A DNA stretch of 11,917 nt, from assembly GCA_002338255.1 (NCBI GenBank), contig DDHX01000047.1, positions 43,036 to 54,952 on the forward strand. Direction: 5' to 3'. The notes beneath the pieces are model-generated. The model saw only the letters and a program-made list of their open reading frames with translations. It was not told the origin of the DNA and searched no databases. A program made the position numbers and the translations under genes. Below are positions 7,508 to 11,917 of the stretch, piece after piece. Source of the stretch: Ruminococcaceae bacterium UBA1865. GTDB taxonomy: Bacteria; Bacillota; Clostridia; Oscillospirales; Acutalibacteraceae. The number at the start of each line of letters is the position of its first letter. Position 1 is the stretch's first letter.

Positions 7508-8258
7508 GTTTAAGGCAGTCCCTTTTTACCGTGAAAATATTGGACAAATACTGGAGTATAGAGCAAGAATCTTGAATGAATATTCAAGTGAGAACTCTAT
7601 GCTGAAACAGATATTTCAGCAGCAAATGTTTTCACCAATTATGATTTTAGTTGTTCCAACTTGTACCTGTGAAGCACGGCTTGCATGTAATTTGTCCGGA
7701 ATAGAAATTTATGAATATAGTAAAACAGTTCCCGAAATCATAGCCCCCGAAAAAAGGAAAACTTTAGACGAATTTGTATCTGAAATGAAAGAAGATATTA
7801 TTCCATTCACTGCCGAAAGATGTGAACATATCGATGAAATATACGAACGTATTCAAAAGTTAATGTCAGAAGAAAGTCTTTTAGATGGATGGAAAAATTA
7901 CAAAAATCCTAAAGGTGAATATTTTTCTAATATCAGCCATCTGTTTATAAATAAGTGCATTTTTGAGAATAACGACATATCAATAGGAATTTTTGAGAAT
8001 GTGTTCGCAGATTTAAATCAAATTACAATAGAGTATTATTCGGATTCATTTGACCCATTAAATAAATTCAAAGAAGAATATATGGCATTAAAGTTACAAC
8101 CGGAAAATGAAAAAGAGGTGGATCAAGATACTTACGAGGGATGTTGTTGGAGTTTTTATATTAATAAAAATGATTTTATAAATGATGTGGAGAATACCAT
8201 TAAACCGTTTATACATAACTATATGACTATAATGCGCAAGTTGAATCTTATCGACTAA
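7464..8258 (+). pseudogene. PD-(D/E)xK-like nuclease, C-terminal portion, N-terminus lost at the deletion junction
   Basis: This frame is closed by a TAG at 7458-7460, just before its first coding-looking bases, and no ribosome binding site serves the possible TTG at 7461. The protein therefore seems to have lost its beginning. What remains (about 264 residues) opens with LLRDRKSGRPVIVEFKA: an acidic residue, then VIVEFK, the D...ExK core of PD-(D/E)xK nucleases. IGQILEY follows and fits the QxxxY motif seen in RecB/NucS-like members. Helices and an acidic C-terminal region with no known signature follow. It could have been a restriction or defence nuclease encoded downstream of the helicase, with the intervening DNA deleted. 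The family within the superfamily is not identified, and an independent short gene using TTG cannot be fully excluded. Confidence 0.65.
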
Positions 8259-8375
8259 AGGGAAATAACAGCATCTAAAAAATATGCAAAGAATAATGCA
8301 GAGTCAAATAGCCTTATGGTATTGTGGAATTGGTGTAGGGAGTACAGAGGGTGGAGTCCTTTGATCGAGGATTGA
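8259..8375 (+). other. Short coding-looking stretch in frame after the nuclease stop
   Basis: After the nuclease TAA (8256-8258) the same frame stays open for 38 codons to a TGA at 8373-8375. It encodes a Trp- and Tyr-rich peptide containing LMVLWNWCREYRGWSP, which is too protein-like to dismiss. There is an AAGGGA overlapping the nuclease stop but no standard start codon at the right distance (an ATA is at 8265; the first ATG is at 8316). It may be a gene remnant, an extension of the nuclease cut off by a nonsense codon, or chance. I do not recognise it. Confidence 0.3.
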
Positions 8376-8396
8376 TATTTTAAGGAGATGCATATA

Positions 8397-9284
8397 ATGA
8401 TAACTCGTGCTGATAAAATTTTTGCTGTTTTAAAGCAATCAAATGGACTAACAGATCGGGAAATTACAGATAGAGTATTTGGAACATTATCAGCACAACA
8501 ATCAATTAATGCCGAGTGCAACTATCAGGTGAGATTGGGGAAAATAACACGTCGAAAAGAAAATGGCCTGATCAGAAACTATATAAATAATTTTTCTAGT
8601 ACAGATGCTTGTGAGGAACAACATAAAATTGCCGTTGTTAATTCAGAAAGCTTTAGCGCAAAAAAAGATACTGTGAAAATCAGCAATGACAGAAATATAA
8701 AAATTTATTTATTTGATAGAATGTTCAAACATGTTAATTTGCAGTTTGACTATTTTAATAAAGCAAATATTTTTGCTCAGTTAAGTAATAAGTTAGTTTC
8801 CGAAACATTGGAAAAGCCAAGATATGCTAAATACAAGTCGGAAATCTCTCTTAATTTTTCTGAATGCTTAAATTGGAATATTGGAACGTTCGTTTTAAAA
8901 CTTAAAGAAAATGGGGATGCACGGTACAAGTGTTTTTTGAATCCTTATGGTGATGAAGAATATTGCAAATTTAAAATTATTGATAGTTGGGCTTTAAAAG
9001 AACGAGGCCTATATTGTTATTTCATCAATGATGATATAAAGTATATTGGCAGATGTCGAGATAATTTCTACAAACGCATTAATACAGGATATGGATATAT
9101 TAGCGCAAAAAACTGTTACCTTGATGGTCAAGCTACGAATTGCCATATTAATAGCCTAATCAATAATGTTGGAGATATTGTCAAATTGTATGTATCACCC
9201 ATTCAAAATACAGAGGAAATTGAATGTGCTGAGCGAAAATTAATTATGGAATTTCAGCCTGAATGGAATATAGCACTGAAATAA
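8397..9284 (+). CDS. Winged-helix plus GIY-YIG nuclease, Hpy188I/Eco29kI restriction-enzyme-like
   Basis: A 295-residue protein that appears intact. Residues about 1-62 look like a winged helix (ADKIFAVLKQ, LTDREITDRVFG, then NYQVRLGKITRR and GLIRNYI) and may bind DNA. The middle (about 63-195) is unassigned. The C-terminal GIY-YIG nuclease domain has GLY (204-206), YIG (216-218), R221 and R227 in RDNFYKRIN, then GYGYISAKNC and GQATNCHINSLI. It also has candidate catalytic E279 in AERKLI and N291 in PEWN. The full set of Tyr, Tyr, Arg, Glu and Asn positions is present, so it could cut DNA. The gYG.I..kNC...GQ.TNC.IN pattern resembles the Hpy188I/Eco29kI restriction endonuclease branch, but no methyltransferase is encoded in the window. 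The ATG at 8397 has AAGGAG ten bases upstream; the ATG at 8388 directly abuts that site and is less likely. Confidence 0.82.
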   Translation: MITRADKIFAVLKQSNGLTDREITDRVFGTLSAQQSINAECNYQVRLGKITRRKENGLIRNYINNFSSTDACEEQHKIAVVNSESFSAKKDTVKISNDRNIKIYLFDRMFKHVNLQFDYFNKANIFAQLSNKLVSETLEKPRYAKYKSEISLNFSECLNWNIGTFVLKLKENGDARYKCFLNPYGDEEYCKFKIIDSWALKERGLYCYFINDDIKYIGRCRDNFYKRINTGYGYISAKNCYLDGQATNCHINSLINNVGDIVKLYVSPIQNTEEIECAERKLIMEFQPEWNIALK

Positions 9285-9293
9285 TGATTTCTT

Positions 9294-9326
9294 GCCTGTA
9301 CTTTAGAAATTGTACGGGCTATTTTT
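9294..9326 (+). terminator. Terminator between the GIY-YIG gene and the portal gene
   Basis: GCCTGTAC (9294-9301) pairs with GTACGGGC (9312-9319) with one T:G pair and a 10-base loop, followed by TA and five T. It separates the cargo genes from the head genes, yet no clear promoter follows before the portal start at 9355. Confidence 0.75.
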
Positions 9327-9354
9327 CTGCCCATTTTTGAAAGGAGAGGATTAT

Positions 9355-10653
9355 TTGGAAATAAACGAAGAGCTCATCAGGCTGTGTCTTGACGAGTTAA
9401 ATACCCAAACAAAACGCAAGCTAAAATATAAGCATTACTACAATGGTGACCATAACATTCTACATGATTACGATATGCAGGACAGTCGCAGTAACCGAAA
9501 ATTAATATTCAACTTTCCACGGAAGTTTGTGGATAACGAAACCGGGTACCTTTTGGGTAAGCCGGTTAATTTTATATCCAAAACCGATAACAAAGCTGTG
9601 GTGGATTGCATTGACCATAACATTTCCCACTGGGACAAAGAACATAATATTAATCTAAGAAAGCAATCGGAAATTTATGGTGAGAGTTATGAGCTTGATT
9701 ATATCAATACAGATGGCGAATTTTGCGGAACGGTTCTGACCCCGCTCAACTGCTATTGTTTGGAGGATGGCTCTGCCGAAAAAAATGTCACACTTGCCCT
9801 GCATAAGTTCAAGAAGCAATTTGACTCTAATATATATCTGGATGTCTATACCGATACCCAAATTCTGCATTATCAAATTGGTGATGCAGATTCGCTGGAA
9901 GCAATCTATTCAGAGGGTAATCTTGCTTATTTGGGTAGCCATGATCATATTTTTGGTCGTGTGCCAGTAATTGTCTGCCCCGCTAATTCTGATCGCAAAA
10001 GCGGGTTTGAAGATGTGGTTTCTTTGTTTGATGCCTATAATGCCATCAATTCTGACTTGGTGAACGAGATTGCGGATCACCGAAATGCCTATCTTGTCAT
10101 TGAGAACGCAAAACTTGAGGATGATGACCTGCTGAAAATGAAAAGTATGGGCATTATTCAGGTGCCGAAGGGCGGTAAGGTTTCTTGGCTCACCAAAGAT
10201 ATTAATGACAGTTTTGTGCAGAATGAGCTTGAAAATATCGAGCGGAAAATTTATGACATGATGGATGAGGTCAATTTCAATGAGAACTGGGCAGCTAATA
10301 CCTCATCCTTAGCATTGCGCAATAAGCTGCTTAATCTTGAAAATCGGGTATCCATGCGGGAAGCCTTTATGGAACGTGTCATCAAGCAGCGTCTAAGAAA
10401 TCTGTTTGTTTTCATTGCGAAAAAAGAAGGTGTTTCATACGATTACCGTGATATTACAGTAAAATTCACGAGGAATTTGCCAACAGATTTGACAGGACTT
10501 GCGGATGTGATTGTCAAACTTGAAAATGTCTGCTCACAGGAAACGCTCCTTACTTTGCTGCCCTTTGTGGAGAGTCCGAAAATTGAACTTAATAAATATC
10601 AAACAGAGCAAAAGCAAAAGGCAGAGAATACAGAACAGGCAGTTACACAATAA
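9355..10653 (+). CDS. Phage portal protein, SPP1 gp6-like
   Basis: The product is 432 residues, a normal length for this family. The portal forms the dodecameric ring at one vertex of the capsid through which the terminase packages DNA and to which head-completion proteins attach. The N-terminal signature YYNGDH (28-33), NFPRKFVDNETGYLLGKPVNF spanning about 53-73, and the later E/K-rich C-terminus are characteristic. The start is a TTG at 9355: AAGGAGAGG at 9341-9349 is properly spaced and homologues begin at this point; a more upstream ATG lies within the preceding terminator. The terminase genes normally found directly before it are replaced here by the GIY-YIG gene. The MuF/gp7-like minor head gene that usually follows is also missing. 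Confidence 0.9.
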   Translation: MEINEELIRLCLDELNTQTKRKLKYKHYYNGDHNILHDYDMQDSRSNRKLIFNFPRKFVDNETGYLLGKPVNFISKTDNKAVVDCIDHNISHWDKEHNINLRKQSEIYGESYELDYINTDGEFCGTVLTPLNCYCLEDGSAEKNVTLALHKFKKQFDSNIYLDVYTDTQILHYQIGDADSLEAIYSEGNLAYLGSHDHIFGRVPVIVCPANSDRKSGFEDVVSLFDAYNAINSDLVNEIADHRNAYLVIENAKLEDDDLLKMKSMGIIQVPKGGKVSWLTKDINDSFVQNELENIERKIYDMMDEVNFNENWAANTSSLALRNKLLNLENRVSMREAFMERVIKQRLRNLFVFIAKKEGVSYDYRDITVKFTRNLPTDLTGLADVIVKLENVCSQETLLTLLPFVESPKIELNKYQTEQKQKAENTEQAVTQ

Positions 10654-10683
10654 AACAGTATTTGAGGCACTTTTATTGCAGGG

Positions 10684-10712
10684 CAGGGTAATCATACCTA
10701 CCCTGTTTTTTT
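10684..10712 (+). terminator. Terminator after the portal gene
   Basis: CAGGGTA (10684-10690) pairs perfectly with TACCCTG (10699-10705) around an 8-base loop, and seven T follow. It would stop or attenuate transcription between the portal and the scaffold/capsid genes. No promoter is obvious between it and the scaffold gene (10713-11097). Confidence 0.8.
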
Positions 10713-10848
10713 ATTGTCTGAAACAACGCAAAACACAATATTACACACATGTAAAAATTGCCAATAAATCCAGTATTCATGGGACTTGTCGGCTTTTATT
10801 ATAAAAATTAATTTGCCCGTTTTAAGGGGACGAGGGAGATGATACTAC

Positions 10849-11007
10849 TTGGCAAGAATCAGTGATTCTGATAAATCAGATTTGGAGTTTTGGATGGATG
10901 AAAAAGGCAATATCAAATATTTTAAAAAGTGTGCTCGCTGTGCCAATCCCTGAAAACAATCCTACCGGTGCAAAGAGGTAGATTGCCCACTCTATAAACG
11001 CAGATAA
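10849..11007 (+). pseudogene. Small zinc-finger-like phage protein with an in-frame UGA at codon 35
   Basis: From a TTG at 10849, preceded by GAGGGAG (10832-10838), the frame reads LARISDSDKSDLEFWMDE, then KKCARCANP, a TGA at 10951-10953, then KQSYRCKEVDCPLYKRR and a TAA at 11005-11007. Coding character continues unchanged across the TGA, and the total of 52 codons with CxxC before and CxxxxC after it resembles small cysteine-rich proteins found in phage head regions. In relatives as I remember them the residue before KQS is Cys, so TGA could be a one-base change from TGC/TGT (a dead gene), or a selenocysteine or readthrough codon. It sits where a minor head gene would be expected. If the TGA stops translation, only a 34-residue peptide with half the finger results. 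Confidence 0.55.
10958..10984 (+). other. Hairpin just after the in-frame UGA (weak SECIS-like candidate)
   Basis: AAT-C-CTACC (10958-10966) can pair with GGTAG-ATT (10977-10984), with one bulged C and the loop GGTGCAAAGA. It begins four bases after the UGA, and its loop opens with GG. Bacterial selenocysteine elements are hairpins in this position with a G early in the loop. The stem is half A:T and the match may be accidental. Confidence 0.2.
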
Positions 11008-11035
11008 GAAGTTGTCCTTGGTAAGACGTTAAACT

Positions 11036-11075
11036 ACCCAAATACGTATCCGGTTCTATTTTGAGTCGGATGGGT
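11036..11075 (+). other. Hairpin in the scaffold-gene leader
   Basis: ATCCG (11048-11052) pairs with CGGAT (11067-11071), and an outer ACCC (11036-11039) can pair with GGGT (11072-11075). It ends eight bases before the AAGGAGG of the scaffold gene, so it could affect translation or mRNA stability. Function is unproven. Confidence 0.3.
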
Positions 11076-11097
11076 GAATTTGAAGGAGGAAAAAATT

Positions 11098-11676
11098 ATG
11101 ACACTTGATGAAGTAAAGCAATATTTCAGTGAAAACAAAGACAGTGAGGAAACCAAAGCATATCGTCAGGGGCTTATTACCGTTGAAGGAGTGCAAAATT
11201 TCATGGAAACATCGGATGGCAAATCATGGCTCGATTCTGTTAAAGACAAGCATTTACAAAAAGGTCTTGAAACTTGGAAAACCAACAATCTGCAAAAGGA
11301 AATTGACAAAAAGATTACGGAACTTTACCCGGAAGAAAATGAGGAGAAAAAACAGCTTCGGGAACTCAATTCCAAAATTGAAAGTATGGAACAGGAAAAG
11401 CAGCGTGAGGTTCTCAAAAATAAGGCGCTTACTGTTGCATCTGAAAAAAAGCTGCCAATCACTAATATTGTCGATTTGCTGCTAGGCAAAGATGAAGAAT
11501 CCACGCTCGAAAACATCGGCAGGATTGAAACCGTTTTCGGTGATTCCGTTCAGTCGGCAGTGGAGGAAAGGCTCAAAAGCAATTCCTATGTTCCACCTCA
11601 AAGCAAGGATCAGGAGCCAAAAGTAAAGAATTTGGGCGATGCCCTCAAAAATTATTATACGAAAAATAACAATTAA
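11098..11676 (+). CDS. Phage capsid scaffolding protein, DUF4355-like
   Basis: A 192-residue, highly charged and mostly helical protein. It begins MTLDEVKQYF, has GKSWLDSVKD near 41-50, and carries a long Lys/Glu-rich likely coiled coil at about 60-110. LTVASEKKLP and a short conserved helix follow, and the end is a polar tail. These traits, with the position directly between portal-side genes and the major capsid gene, match phage scaffold proteins of the DUF4355 group. Such proteins guide procapsid assembly and then leave. AAGGAGG at 11083-11089 is eight bases ahead of the ATG at 11098; an in-frame GTG at 11074 lies upstream of that site and is rejected. The capsid gene starts 24 bases after the stop, so the two are probably co-transcribed. 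Confidence 0.88.
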   Translation: MTLDEVKQYFSENKDSEETKAYRQGLITVEGVQNFMETSDGKSWLDSVKDKHLQKGLETWKTNNLQKEIDKKITELYPEENEEKKQLRELNSKIESMEQEKQREVLKNKALTVASEKKLPITNIVDLLLGKDEESTLENIGRIETVFGDSVQSAVEERLKSNSYVPPQSKDQEPKVKNLGDALKNYYTKNNN

Positions 11677-11700
11677 ATTTGAAAAGGAGAAATGATTATT

Positions 11701-11917
11701 ATGGCAGTAACATTAGAACAAGCAAAACTCAACTCAGAGGACGATATTCAAAAAGGGGTAATCGACGAATTCAGAAAGAGTTCGTATATCCTTGACAACC
11801 TCACTTTTGACAATGCGGTAACACCCGGAACCAATGGAGCTACGCTTACATATGGTTACACAAGGCTGATCACCCAGCCAACAGCGGCTTTCAGAGCGGT
11901 TAATACGGAATATACTT
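11701..11917 (+). CDS. Phage major capsid protein, N-terminal part (runs off the window)
   Basis: The first 72 codons are present, open to the window end. The product starts MAVTLEQAKL and continues through GVIDEFRKSSYILDNLTF, then TPGTNGATLTYGYTR and TAAFRAVNTEYT. This is the familiar N-terminal region of an HK97-fold major capsid protein that follows a DUF4355-type scaffold. The product forms the shell of the phage head. The start at 11701 leaves 11 bases after GGAG (11686-11689), whereas the in-frame ATG at 11692 has only two, so 11701 is preferred. The product is about one quarter of a typical capsid protein. Confidence 0.88.
   Translation, partial: MAVTLEQAKLNSEDDIQKGVIDEFRKSSYILDNLTFDNAVTPGTNGATLTYGYTRLITQPTAAFRAVNTEYT

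Larger units (their letters stand above)
4844..11917. mobile_element. Prophage-like integrated element beside tRNA-fMet (left edge; right edge outside the window)
   Basis: Downstream of the tRNA the sequence changes from balanced composition to visibly AT-rich. The gene content changes to a zinc-ribbon membrane protein, broken helicase and nuclease genes, a GIY-YIG nuclease and then phage head genes (portal, scaffold, capsid). Phased repeats of the kind bound by integrases or excisionases lie between the tRNA and the first gene. No integrase, second attachment copy or terminase lies in the window, and the tRNA 3' end is not repeated within it, so the exact boundary and the integration model are inferred. 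The absence of terminase and of a MuF-type minor head gene suggests a defective or rearranged prophage. Confidence 0.7.

Noticed and set aside
9767..9970. Second frame inside the portal gene
   Set aside because: The portal frame is strongly family-like; this one is a shadow without a start signal.
10511..10804. Frame running from the portal 3' end across the terminator
   Set aside because: Starts within the portal, crosses a strong terminator and has no coherent protein character.
11129..11485. Lys/Arg-rich frame overlapping the scaffold gene
   Set aside because: A by-product of the Lys/Glu codons of the real scaffold frame.

Overview
The window comes from a spore-forming, low-to-moderate GC member of the Clostridia, probably an Oscillospiraceae/Ruminococcaceae-type organism. 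This is inferred from the start of a dipicolinate synthase gene behind a sigma-K-like promoter, a clostridial-type MurC, a cohesin/cadherin-like surface protein and strong AAGGAG-type ribosome binding sites. The species cannot be named from the sequence alone.

Layout. Positions 1-4843 look chromosomal and have balanced base composition. They hold the 5' end of dpaA (minus strand), murC, an extended SDR oxidoreductase facing murC tail to tail, a small CrtO-like membrane protein, a secreted and membrane-anchored cohesin plus cadherin-like protein, and an initiator tRNA-Met with a near-consensus promoter. After the tRNA come a hairpin-plus-T-tract terminator and five copies of a TTGATGTTTA-type 10-mer spaced 11 bp apart in two clusters. 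From there the DNA becomes distinctly AT-rich and the gene content turns accessory. The simplest reading is that this is one edge of an integrated prophage-like element that used the initiator tRNA as its attachment site. No integrase and no second end are visible, so this is an inference.

Element cargo (about 5.0-9.3 kb). A zinc-ribbon protein with two membrane segments comes first. It is followed by a defence-type stretch that has been cut by a deletion: the N-terminal part of a PLD-like/SNF2 helicase stops exactly at its DExx-box motif and is joined out of frame to the C-terminal part of a PD-(D/E)xK-like nuclease. Downstream is an apparently intact winged-helix plus GIY-YIG nuclease resembling the Hpy188I/Eco29kI type of restriction enzyme. 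No methyltransferase is present in the window.

Phage head module (9.3-11.9 kb). An SPP1 gp6-like portal, a tiny zinc-finger-like ORF interrupted by an in-frame UGA, a DUF4355-type scaffold protein and the start of a major capsid protein follow. The terminase genes expected before the portal and the MuF/gp7-like minor head gene expected after it are missing from their usual places. The element therefore looks degraded, rearranged or satellite-like. The main items for follow-up are the UGA-containing small gene, the helicase/nuclease deletion junction, the orphan GIY-YIG enzyme and the 11-bp-phased repeats beside the tRNA.
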